This document shows, one piece after another, positions 43,401 through 54,573 of a stretch of DNA of 64,000 nucleotides. Within the stretch, counting starts at the first letter, position 1; every line of letters starts with the position of its first letter. The stretch lies in the NCBI GenBank assembly GCA_029339195.1, contig JAPTJF010000269.1, forward strand, positions 21,148 to 85,147, written 5' to 3'. The position numbers were made by a program, and so were the translations under genes. This stretch comes from Micractinium sp. NFX-FRZ. Lineage: Eukaryota > Chlorophyta > Trebouxiophyceae > Chlorellales > Chlorellaceae. The notes under the pieces were generated by a model. The model was not told the DNA's origin. It worked only from the letters and a program-made list of their open reading frames with translations, and ran no database searches.

Positions 43401-46400
43401 CCAACATCCGAGACGATGCCGCCCACTTGCAGGGAGGCCTCCCAAGGACGGCATCTACCGCCCCGAGCGGGTGGCCGCAGTGCTGGGCTACCGTGTGCCG
43501 GCCGATGGGCCCAGCGCCAACACCAGGCGGCCGCGGCAGCCGGAGCCACGGCAGCAGGGGCACGGCAGCGGCGGCGGCGCCGGTGGCGGCACAGGACACA
43601 AGCCCTGGAAGGACGTGCTCGAGGGTGTGTGTGCACGAAAATGGTTTTGTTTGGGCGTGACTGAGGCGGGAGGCGGCAGGAGGCGGCGGCAGCCTGTGCG
43701 CCAGCCTGTGCCTGGAGGGTGGGTGTCTACCTGTTCCGGCCAGGGTTGGCTGCAACTTGCGCCGTCCCCTTAAGCTCCCCACGCTGCTGGGCGCAGCGCA
43801 ATGCCCACTCCACCATGCCTCTGCTCGACACCCTCCACCTCGCTCCCCTTCAATGCTCACCCCCCGAATGACACACATGTTCTCCCTCCCCGTGAACCCC
43901 CACCCCCTGCTCCTCCTAGGCGGCTACCACCCCATCAACGTGCGGTACAGCGGCGAGCGGTGCTGCGTGTGCGACATGGACAACGACTTTGACTTTGATC
44001 AGATGCTGTCATGCGACCTATGCGGCATCACGGTGCACCAGGTACATAGGCCGTTTGGCCATTCAGAGCAGGGAGGTGCCTCCCCAACCTGGGCAAGAAG
44101 CCCAGCAGGCACCCGGGCATTGTACCACTCCATTCCCAGCATCCCACGTGTGCCCTGCCCCCCCGCCCTGCAGAGCTGCTACGGCATCATGGAGCTGCCT
44201 GGTCCCGACCAGATGTGGCTGTGCCGCGCGTGCGAGCTGCGGGAGGAGGGGAAGCCGCCGCCGCAGGTGTGCGGGGGGAGGTGGGCTGGTACTGGGCTGG
44301 TACTCATCTGGGGGGGTGGGGTGAGCAGGAGGGCGGGTGCGCAGAAATTGGATAGCAGCTTCCAAATAGGCATCCATGCCTTCCCAGGTTGGACGTGGGC
44401 AGGAAGCTACCACGCCGCCCAACATGTCGCCTTCCCACAGCACACTACCTGCACCTGCTCTCCATGCATGCCTGAGACTGACGAGCGCGTCCCAGCAACC
44501 CCCCTGTGCGCTCACCGCTACGCCATGCGCCTGTGCTGCGCTGTGCCGCTGCAGTGCTGCGTGTGCCCCGTGGTGGGCGGCGCCCTGAAGCCCACCAGCC
44601 TCCGCGGGCTGTGGTGCCACTCGGCCTGCCTGCAGTGGATCCCAGAGGTGAGGCGCCAAGGCAGCGGGCACAGCAGGCACAGCAGGCTGGCAGTGCAGTG
44701 CGAAGTACCTATGCAGCTGCTGCTGCTGCTGCTGTGACCGCAGCGCTCTGCCCTGCTCCCGCTGCCTGATGCGCAGGCCAGGGGATCTCCACCACACGTC
44801 CATCCCTTCACCCACACTCTCCCCCCTGCCATCCTGCCTGCCCCGCTCCCTTCCCCCCGCGCTGGGCGTGCCTATTATGAAAATCGCGGAAGGCAGGCCG
44901 TGCAGAAGGCAGCCCGTGCGGAAGGCGGGCCGTGCGCTCTCCTTCTTCTGCCCACACCCCCTTCCTCTGCCCTGCCCCTCCCCTGCCCCCCACCCGCAGC
45001 TTAGCGTGTCTGACGTGGAGGCTCAGCAGCCGGTGGAGCCATTCTCTCCTTCCCTTCTTCGCCCCCACCCCCACCCCTTTCCTCTCCTCCTTCTCTCTCC
45101 TCCTCCGACCCCCCCTCCCCCGCAGCTGAGTGTGTCTGACGTGGAGGCTCAGGAGCCGGTGGAGGGGGTGCGCTCCATCCCCAAGGAGCGCTGGGACCTG
45201 ATGTGCTGCGTGTGCCGGCAGCGCATGGGCGCCAAGATCCAGTGCGAATCCTGCTTCGCCGCCTACCACCCGCTGTGCGCGCGCGTGGCAGGTGGGCGGG
45301 GCGGGCCTGGGCCTAGGGGGGCGGCACGGAGCGACCACGGGGCCCAGAAACGGGGGGGCGTGCCCGGGGATGCCAGGGTGGACTCTGCTCTAGCAAGGGA
45401 GCGCTGTGGCGCATCACCAGGCCTGTGCCGCTTGTGTTCAAGACCCATAGCCTCCCACTTCGCCCTGCCCCCGCCCCTTCCTGTGCTGCCCCCGGGTGCA
45501 GGGTTTCACATGGAGATCCGGGATGGGCCCGAGGGGCCCGACGGCCCGGTGCAGTACCTCTCCTACTGCGCACGCCACGCCAAGGCGCAGCCGCACCTGT
45601 CGGGTGAGGGGGGGTTGGCGGCGGGCAGCATGCACCGGGGAGATGCCGGGATGCTGCTGCTGCCGCTGCTGCCGCTGCTGCTGCTGCCGCCGCTGCTGCT
45701 GCCGCCGCTGCTGCTGCTGCCGCTGCTGCTGCTGCCGCTGCTGCTGCTGCTGCCGCTGCTGCTGCTGCCGCCGCTGCTGCTGCTGCCGCTGCTGCTCCTG
45801 CCTCCTGTCACCGGGGAGAAGCCGGGCTGCTGCAGTTGCTGCTGCTGCCTGCTGCCTGGTACAATGGGATGGCACGGTTACTGCGGCACGCAGTGGAATG
45901 GCACGGTTGCGGTTGCTGCCGTCTGGCACTGCGGCGAGGCACGGCTGAGCATTCAGGCCCTGCCCTCCTCACAATTACCTCCGCAACTCGCCTGCCCATC
46001 TGCCCACCGTTGGCATGCCAGGTGCGCGGCTGGTGAGCGAGAGCGAGGAGCAGGGCGACCTGCCGGACGTGCAGGAGCCCTCCACCCTCTGCAATGCACA
46101 GCCCTACCCGCTGCCAGAGACAGTGAGTGGGGGAGTGACGCAGGGGCTAGGCTGGTGGGGCTAGGCTGGTGGGAGCGGGGTGCAGGGGGCTCATGGCAAT
46201 GCACAGCCCTAATCGGTGCTAGAGACGGTGAGTGTGGGAGTGATGCAGCGGCTAGGCCAGCGGGGATGTGATTCAGACGGCTAGTGGGGGTGGTGTGCCG
46301 GGGTCTGAGAGCATGTGGGAATGCAGGGGAGCGGTTCGGGGCTCGTGCAGCAAGGAGGGGCAGCTGGTGGGCCAGGCGCTGCTTTGCACAGGGGCACGAA

Positions 46401-49400
46401 AAGGAAGGCGTGTGAGCTATTTGTGTCGTCGCCATCTTTCTGTGTTGGCGATTGCCCAGCTGCTGCTGCCCAGCTGCTGCTGCCCAGCCACCGGTGCCCG
46501 GCCATCTCCCGCGCTGCTCCGCTGCCAGCTGGCACTGCTCCAACTTGGCGACCGTGTTCTAACCACTCCCCATGCAGGTGCCTCTGCCGGTGTGCCCAGC
46601 AGGTGCAGCACGCGCCATGCCTATCGACAAGTGGGAGCGGCAGCAGCACGGCACCGGCACGGGGGCCAGCAGCGTGGCGGCCTACTGGATTGCCTTCACA
46701 GACGGGCTCACACGGGCGGCAGACCTGCCGCGCAAGCGGCAGCGGGCGGCGGGCAGGTCGGGCCTGGCGGCACCGCACGCTGCGCTGGCGGCTGTGCTGG
46801 CACAGGGCGACGGCGGTGACGAGGGCGAAGATGGGGAGGGCGGCACAGAAGGGTACCGTTCGGAGGGAGCGGGCGCAGCAGGGGTGGGCGTGCCGCAGTC
46901 GCCAGGGCCGCAGCGCCAGGGCTTTGGCGGCGGGCGGGGTCGGGGGCGCTGGGGTGGGCGCGGCGGCAGGGGGCGTGGGCGCGGGCGTGGGCGCTGGGGC
47001 GGGGCCTGGGGCGTCCGCAAGCTCATCAGCGAAGACGACGACCCTCCACCGGAAGTTGTGAGTGCAATGTGTGCACACTTGTGTGATGCAATGTTTGGGT
47101 GGCCCGCCTCTGAAAGGTGTCCAAGGATTGTGCAAGTCACAGAGTGCTTGAGGGTAGCAAGCGGGACGTGTGTGCTCGCTGCTCTTTCTTAGGCAGCGTC
47201 TGAGTGGCCCGCGTCGAGGGCGCCTGATGCCTCGTGCAGCTGCAGCATGCACTCCTATCAGTGCTGCAATAGACCTTTTAGCCAGCCTGCCTTCGTGCCC
47301 CACCCTGCCTGCCCGTCAAATTGCTTTGAACGCCCTTCTTGTGGCCTTCTGCAGACGGAGCTCATGCCGCTGCCGGAGGGCGTGGGGGAGGAGGTGACGG
47401 TGTGGTGCAACGGCCACACAGCGCGCCTCCTGCTGCGCACCCAGGCAAGCGGCGGCAGAGGGCACCTCGCCGTGACACCTCTCTGAAGCCCCTGCTCAAC
47501 CTTTCCTGATTTAAAACACAAAGAAGCCTGACTGCCTGGCCTGCCTGTTGGCTTCGCTCACCGCCCCCTTCACTTCTCAAACCATCTGCCGCGCGCCTCC
47601 CAGCAGCCGTGTGCCCGCTGCTCTCCCCCCTGCCTCCGCCCCCCTGCAGCGCGTGGTGTACAAGGGGGAGGAGATGTCGGTGACCCGTTTCGAGGCGCTG
47701 GCTGGGAAGAGCGATGCCAAGAAGTGGAAGACGTCCCTGTACGCCCTGGGGCCGGATGGGGAGCCTGAGGAGGTAAGGCTGGGGGGCAGGAGGCGTATCA
47801 TACAGCCTCGAAACTCAAGCAGGCGGCGCGCAGGTCCGCAAGTCAACACAGCAGGGGGTCTGCAGCATGCAAGAGGGCAGAGCCGGTGGCATCGGCAGCG
47901 GGTGGAACAGATGCGGGGGGAAAGAACAATGGCAGGGGCGTCCCGTCCCGCCTTGCGGGTGCTGGAGGCCTGCAGCTGCCGCCCCAGCTATAGAATTCAT
48001 GCTGCTCCCTCCCCGCCCCTCGTTTGGCTCAAGCCCCGCCCTGCCGCGCACGCTTTGCCACGTCGTGCAGGTCATGCAGGACTGGCTGGCCAACCGCCAG
48101 CTGGAGCGAAAGGTGCTGGATGCGCTGGCACGCAACGCCGCTGAGCTGGCGGCCTGGGCGGAGTACGAGGCCGCGCAGGGTGGGTGGGTGGGTGGGGCGC
48201 AGAGTGGGGTGAGGGTTGGTGCCATGCACAGGCTCCTCTGAAGGTTGGTGGTCGTTATGTGCCCTGATGGCAGGCAGCGCAACGCCGCAGGGGCGCGGCG
48301 GGGGCTGGCATCAGGGACCGCCCGAGGGCTTTGTGCAGCTGCTGCCTGGTTGGTCGGCAAGAACTGTGCGCTGCGTGCATGGGCTGGACTACCTTTGACA
48401 CACGTGCTGTGTGGTTGATCTCCGTCGCCCCCGGGCCCCCGCCTGCAGTGGAGCGGACCGTGACAGAGCTTGTGCAGGCGGTAGCAGAGGACGGCAGAGA
48501 GGGCGAGGACGGCGGCACAGCCGAGGATAGCGGCGCAGCAGGCACAGCACAGCGCACCAGCTCCGCTCCTGCGGGGGTCAGCGGCTGCACAGCCGGAGAG
48601 GAGGAGACGGGGCAGCAGCAGAGCGGCGCGGCGGCCGTGGACGCCGGCGAGGAGGAAGAGCAGCAGAGCGGCGCCGGCGTGCGGCAGGTGGCGGTCAAGG
48701 CAGAGGCGCGGCTCCCGAGTGGGCCGCTGCCCCTGAATGGCAAGCATCTGCTGGGGCAGCAGCATGCCGCCGTGCAGCAGCCAGCGGTGAAAGAGGAGCC
48801 AGCGGAGGATGCGGGCACGGGGCAGCAGCAGCAGCAGCAGCAGCTCGATGCTCCTGCAGATGGCAGCGGGCAAGTGACAGCCAACGGCAAGACCCCGGAG
48901 GCCGAGGGCACCTCTGCCCCTGCAGCAGCAGCAGCAGCGACAGCCAACGGCGCAGCCAAGCAGCTGCCCAAGCTTGCGCCGCTGCAGGCCGCCGCCGCCG
49001 CCGCCGCCGCTGGGCGCGCTTCCCTCGTGCACAGCGGCAGCGCGCCCCGCTTGCTGGGCCGCAAGCGGAGCTTTGGGGAGGGCCCGGCGGCAGCCAGCGA
49101 GACCAGCGGTGACGTGGCGCCAGCTGGCTCTCGCCTGCACACCGCATCAGCTACCGACAGCGGCATGCACAGCGCAAAGCTGCGGCGGGTGGGCAGCCTT
49201 TTGACAGATGATGACGCAGGGACAGGTGCGGGTGGATTGCAAGGGCCTTTGGCTGTGCTGGCATGTGGCCTGTCGGCAGGCTTGCTGGTTGCCGGGCATC
49301 GCAAGAGCAGGCCCAGGGTGCATGCTGTGTGTCACCCAGATCGCTGCCTTTGCCGTCACCAGCTGCACCCATGTTTGGCTGCCGGCTGTCACCACAAATG

Positions 49401-52400
49401 CACCGCTCACAATGCTGTGCAATTTTTGCACTGCCAGCCCTCGGCCGCCACTCAGCGCCTGATGCACCCCTCCACGCTGGCTGCCTGTCGCCCTCCACCA
49501 CCCGTACCCGCTTGATCCTGCAGAGGAGGCCCCGAGCCTGGCACGGCAACACTCGCAGGGCGGCTCACAGGGCGCCACCCTAGCCTCCCAGCGTGCCACA
49601 TCAGCCGCACAGCGTGCAGCACAGCAGGACGACAGCGGCTGTGGCGGCGGCGAAGGTGGCGGCGGCCGCCCATCAGAGGGGGCTGGTCAGTCTTTGGTGG
49701 TGGATGTGGTGTGTGGCGGCATGCAGGCGCGCTTCGATGCACGCAACATGATGGTGACCCTGCCAGATGGGCGGGAGGTAACCCCCATAGGTGCGTGGGG
49801 CGTGCACTGGTGTCAAGGGTATTGTGGGTTGGTGGGTGACCTGTCTATCCAAAACCAAGTGGGTCACGCGTGCATCATCTGTGCACGTGCATCGGCACAT
49901 GTGTTCCGTCGGTCTGCCTCGAAGGTCTTGATTTCACCTCCCAAGGGCACCTGCGCTCCCTCTGCAACGCCACCCCATGGCGCCTGCTGCCCCAACCCTT
50001 TCATGGATTTGCCTCCTCCCACCTGCTGCCCCGCAGAGTGCACACGAGCGTGCCGGGCCGGCCGCCTCCCATCCTCCCACCACAGCTTGCGTTGCTGCAA
50101 CATGCCGCTGACTGGCATGTGGACTGCCCCCTGTCGCTGACTGCAGAGTATGAGCGCGTGTCGGGTCGCTCCGCGTCGAAAAAGTGGAAGTGGAGCATCC
50201 GGCTGGATGCGGGAGATGGGCAGGCAGGCGCCACCCTGGAGGTGAGCGGGCACCCCACCTTACAAGGTCATCAGATCACATGGCTTCTGCTCAGCGCCGG
50301 TGCAATGCTAGTTGAACGGGAGTCGAGGAGGCACTGAACCTGACACGTGATCATATTGTGGCCTCTGCTCAGCGCCGGTCCTAGGCCATGGGTCGCCCAG
50401 CGGCATGTTTTCGGCAGGCCGCTGGTCAACCAATCCTCCAAAGAGGCGCCCAGCGGGCAGGAATGCACGCCGCGCTTTCCAAAGGAAGCGCCCCTTCCGC
50501 CACCTCAGCCTGGGCAGTGCCCCACTGCCGCCCCTGGCCACCGCTTCATTCTCCTCTCACTCGAACTACCCTGTTGGTTCCGCTCTTGACTGGCTGGCTT
50601 CTTCCCCTCTCACTGTTGCTACCCTTTGGCGTGTGCTCAGGACTGGCTGGTCCAGCATGGCCTGGAGGCTGCAGTGGCACCTCGAGGCAGCCGCGGCACT
50701 CTGGCCACCGTCCACCGCAGCCAGCAGCAGCAGCAGCAGCAGCACGGCGACACCCCTCGCGCCAGTGCTGCGGAAGATGCAGCCGCTGCAAACGCAACCC
50801 CAGACCAGAATGGTGGGTGGGGCTGCGGCTGGGGCTGAGGCTGCATGGGTGAGGCAGAGGCCTTGTTGCCTGAGGGTGCCATGCGCATTGCTCAGAAACA
50901 TGCAAGCCTAATGTGTTTCAGCATATACCCACACATGCCCTGCCATCAGAGCCCTATGTCACTGCCTCCCTGCCTGCAGGCAGCGGCGGCGGCGACGCTG
51001 TCGTCATGGTCACCGCCCCGCCATCGCGCCGTGGGGCGGCATCACACAAGCCGGGCTGCCAGTGTGCCGTGTGCAAGCGCCGCGGCGGCGGCCTGGCCCG
51101 CTCCTCCTCCACGGGAGCTCCGGCAGGCGGTGCAACAGCTGCAGGCGCGGCGGCTGGTGCACAGGGCAAAGCGCAGCTGCAGCGCACCGGGTCTGCGGCG
51201 GCGGCGGAAGCTGCGGAGGAGGGGGCAGCAGCGGGTCATTTTGGCAGCGCCGCTATCCAAGCTCGGCTCGTCAAGCATGAGGAGCAGCAGTGGCTGCAGC
51301 CCGGGGGCGGGTGGCAGCAGCAGGGCGATGCCGGCGGCAGGCCGCGCGTGCGGGACGGCAAGCGGGCGTACGTGCGCGCGCTGCCTCAGCTGGCCACCGC
51401 CGGCCCCACGCCGCACAAGGTGAGCTGGCGCACCGCTGGCCTGGGCATGTTTTACCTCTCAACCCAGAGTCTTTGGTGCAGCCGGCGCTGCTGTGACACA
51501 CGTCATGCACCCTCGGTAGCTTGCACGCCAGCTAAGTCATTCGGGCGCTGCCGCTGCCGCTGCTGCACGTCTGCTGCCGTCCTTTCTTCATTCACGCAGC
51601 CGCCCCCGCCGCGCCTGCCTCCTCCTCTATCCCCCTGCCTGCCGCAGCTGCATGAGGTGCCCCTCTCCCGCTGCTGGACCCCCGAGGATTGGGCAGCCCA
51701 CCGGCTGCGCCAGGCCGCCCGCGCCGCAGCCCGCGAGGCCGGCGGCAGCGGCGCGCTGCGCGGAGCAGACATGCCCCCTGTGCTGGCGGGCAGCGGCGTG
51801 GCGCTGGTGGACAGCCTGGCGCCAAAGGTGAGGCGCCCGCCTTGGGGCTGCATGGCTAGAGGCGGGCATGCTAGGGTTTTCTTTCTTGTTGTGGATGCTG
51901 GTGGGCAGTGCAGCGGTGCTGGCATGCGGCCTGGCACTACAAAGGTGTCAGGGGGCTGCCGGGTGGAGGGGCCCGCAGCCCCAGGCTTGGGACTGCTTGG
52001 GGCGTTGTCATGCCCACCTGCTTGCCCTTGTGCTCCTGGCCTGCCTGCCCACCCCGGTATCCCTGTGCCTGGTGGTGCGCCCTGAATGCTGCACGCCTGA
52101 GGCTGGCGCTTACACACATGCACACAATCCCCTTCCTCCTGCTGCCCCTGCCTCGCCTGCAGGTGTCCCTGGGCCCGGGTGTGTCCGAGGTGCGCCCCGC
52201 CAGCATTAGGGAGAAGCTGGACGCCTGCAACGCCAGCGAGCACGCGCGCATCGCGTTTGGGAAGAGCGGCGTGCACGGCTGGGGCCTGTTTGCGCGCGTG
52301 CCCATGCGGCAGGACAGCATGGTCGCTGAATACAGGTGGGCCGGTGTAGCTGTGGGTGGGGCACATGCCGGATTAACATGCGCGTACTAATGGCTCTCGC

Positions 52401-53567
52401 TCCAAGCTAAAGCTTGCCGCTGCTCTCCTCCCCTGCACATGGAGTTTCTTCCTCACAGTCCTGCCATTCCCCTCGCCCCTGCCCGACCCCTGCGCTTCCA
52501 CCCCACCCCTTGCCCTGCCGCCGTGCAGGGGTGTGCTGGTGCGCGCCAGCGTGGCGGAGGCGCGCGAGGCGGGGTACCGTGCCGCCGGCCGCGACTGCTA
52601 CCTCTTCAATCTGGACGACCTCCATGTGCTGGACGCCACGCAGGGGGGCTCCATCTCACGCTTCACGGTGAGACGCAAATCGCAGTGTGGGCTGGTGGGT
52701 GGGTGGGGAGGGCAGCGGGCACCATCTTGCTCTCGCACAACGTGTTTCTCGTGCCTGCTGGAGGTCCCGTGCCTGCATGCCTGCCAGCCCCTGCCCTGCC
52801 TCACGCCCGCCTTGGAATGCCCTTGGCCCCCGCCGGCAGCGAACCACCCCGGCACGCCCCCTCGACCACCTCCCTCACAGCACGCCACCCACACCCTCCC
52901 TCCCTCCGCCCTGCCCCGCAGAACCACTCCTGCTCCCCCTCCCTCTACACCAAGATCCTCAACGTCGGGGGCCGCCAGCGCCTCGTCTTCTTTGCCCGCC
53001 AAGACCTGGAGGTGGGGCAGGAGCTGACGTACAACTACAGGTGGGGGGGTGGGGTGGGGGGTGGGGGTAGCCTAGTGGGCTGCGGTTGTTGGGGCTCGCC
53101 GCAACGGCATCAAAACTGCAGCTTGGGTAGGTGGGGCCAGGAGCTGACGTACAAGTGCAGGTGAGGAGATGGGAAAGGAGTTGATAGGCAGGGCAAGGTG
53201 TGCGGGACACTAAGTACGATCAGGTGTGGCGACATGTAGCTGCGCTAATGACAGATGTACAAGCATAGGTGGGAGCGAGGGTAGCGCCGCCACGGATGAG
53301 AAGGGGGTGAGGATGTAGTGGTGGGGTGGGATGGGGGAGAGAGGTGGCAGGAGGCGACGTGCAACTGCAGGCGAGAGGGTGGGGAGGTGGGTGAGTGTAG
53401 CGTGGTGAGAGTTTGGCTCGCCATTGAGGGATCGTGTCTTCTGTGCCTGCTGAGCTCATAGCCTCACCTCCGACCCTGAACTGCTGCACAGGTTTGAGCG
53501 GGCTGAAGGCGAGGAGCGGCTGCCCTGCGCCTGCGGCGCACCCAACTGCTCTGGATACCTCAACTGA
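39375..53567 (+). CDS. trithorax-like histone lysine methyltransferase with HMG box, three SAND domains, PHD and SET
   Basis: Thirty-two exons give 1934 residues: 39375-39490, 39664-39724, 39904-40008, 40347-41084, 41337-41456, 41673-41689, 41870-41906, 42155-42261, 42655-42775, 42988-43186, 43433-43624, 43920-44041, 44174-44266, 44555-44647, 45126-45291, 45502-45603, 46022-46122, 46578-47057, 47355-47444, 47650-47772, 48071-48179, 48274-48348, 48449-49225, 49524-49790, 50147-50241, 50641-50812, 50980-51419, 51648-51827, 52163-52335, 52529-52667, 52922-53040, 53492-53567. Order: HMG box (28-94; WSGLGPEERGPFDQHAAADH), Gln-rich region, SAND 1 (341-434; ASNAKKWKTSIK), PHD (605-676; CCVCDMDNDFDFDQMLSCD), extended PHD (677-797), SAND 2 (991-1098; DAKKWKTSL), SAND 3 (about 1440-1530; ASKKWKWSIRL), then SET (about 1785-1915; GKSGVHGWGLFA, RFTNHSCSPS, GQELTYNYRF) and post-SET CACGAPNC. 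The PHD-ePHD-SET order matches plant ATX and animal trithorax enzymes that methylate histone H3 Lys4 in the nucleus. All SET core motifs are intact. Exon 6 is only 17 nt; the intron at 47445 starts with GC. Confidence 0.93.
42481..42665 (+). repeat. duplicated acceptor and exon start, trithorax-like gene
   Basis: The intron end and first bases of exon 42655 (CCCCCACAGGATGCCCATC) are preceded by a near copy ending at 42544; the two acceptors are 121 bp apart. Use of the upstream acceptor meets a TAG within 60 nt, so the downstream one is functional. Confidence 0.8.
45000..45174 (+). repeat. duplicated exon start with in-frame alternative acceptor
   Basis: Exon start 45126-45174 (encoding LSVSDVEAQEPVE) is duplicated at 45000-45048 (LSVSDVEAQQPVE), each after a CAG. 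The offset is 126 bp and the interval has no stop, so the upstream acceptor would add 42 residues inside the extended PHD region. Confidence 0.85.
45651..45806. repeat. (CTG/CCG)n trinucleotide repeat in an intron
   Basis: About 155 bp of interspersed CTG and CCG triplets lie in the intron after exon 45502-45603 of the trithorax-like gene. Confidence 0.9.
46091..46256 (+). repeat. duplicated exon end, trithorax-like gene
   Basis: The end of exon 46022-46122 with its donor (46091-46151) has a copy at 46196-46256, offset 105 bp, with roughly ten differences in 61 nt. The copied donor GGTGAGTG is intact. Confidence 0.85.
53012..53166 (+). repeat. duplicated SET exon end in the last intron
   Basis: The exon end encoding GQELTYNYR plus donor (53012-53045) is repeated at 53131-53166 as GQELTYKCR plus GTGAGG, offset 119 bp. 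Weaker copies appear near 53228-53270 and 53345-53385. Confidence 0.85.
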
Positions 53568-54573
53568 GCAAGGGCCCCAAGCTGGTAGTGGCAGCGCCTC
53601 CCGTCGCCCCCAATAAGCTGCCGCAGAGCAGCTGCTGCACAAGAAGTCTAGTGGCAGCATGAGCCGTTAGCAGTAGGCCATGATGTGGCAGCAGTGCACG
53701 TAGGCCGCAATCACTGCAGCAGCGGCAGCACACACGTGGGGAGTCACCGAAAGCAATGCCGCTGTGAGCCATAGCCCGCTGGCCAACCAGGTAGGTAACC
53801 ACGCCGCAATAAAGGTACACCCATTAAGTTCAGCACAGTAGGCAGCCCAGGCGGTCTATTATCACATCAGCCAGGCATGCCCCTCTGTTTCCATCTGTCA
53901 CCTCCGCCCTGTCCTGATCCTCCGTTCACTGTTCCCAGCCCGTTCCTGACCTGCCTTCCTGCATTTTGTCCTGCTCCTCAGCGGTGCCCCATCCTTCCTC
54001 TGCGTCAGCCTGCATTCATTCTTGCATTCAGTTTCCGCCCGCAGGCAGTTTTCGCCCACAGGGATGGCATGTACTCCCCCTTGTAACTCTACCCCTTCGA
54101 ATGTAACGAGCAGCCAGGAGACTCCAAACCCTGTGCAGGAGGTTTTGTCATCCAGGGGGCAGCCCAGTGCAGTGAAGGGCAACACCTGCTAGCCGCAGGG
54201 AGGTGCAGCCGAGCAGGGTACGGTGACAGTTCTGCAGCCGGAGCGCACCGTCGCTCGACACATGCACATGGCTTGTTGGCCCTCTGCGGCGGTGAACAGG
54301 GCAACTGTGCGCTGCCAGCCGGTGGTCAGCCGACCAATTCCAATGTTGACATGCCCACAGCACACGGCCAGCACCTGCCGTCCAGATCAAGTGCAACGAG
54401 CGATCGAAGGCTGCATAAGGGCTGGCAGGTTTAAAGGACAAACCCCAACCGGCCTTCACGTGTTGCCGTGGCACCCATGCCGAGCAAGTGCTTGTGGGTT
54501 CCTCTCCGCGGTGCCCAGCAATTTATTGTGAGTGCTGGAGGTTGCAGCGGCCAGTAGCGTGGTGGGAGCAGCT
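53568..54573. other. intergenic region between two plus-strand genes
   Basis: Contains the 3' UTR of the trithorax-like gene and the promoter of the MscS gene. TGTAA occurs at 54082-54086 and again at about 54102-54106. An AT-rich patch (AATTTATTG, about 54520-54528) lies 45-55 bp before the MscS start codon. No exon is recognised. Confidence 0.45.
54082..54086 (+). terminator. TGTAA poly(A) signal
   Basis: First of two TGTAA motifs about 515 nt after the stop of the trithorax-like gene. Confidence 0.4.
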
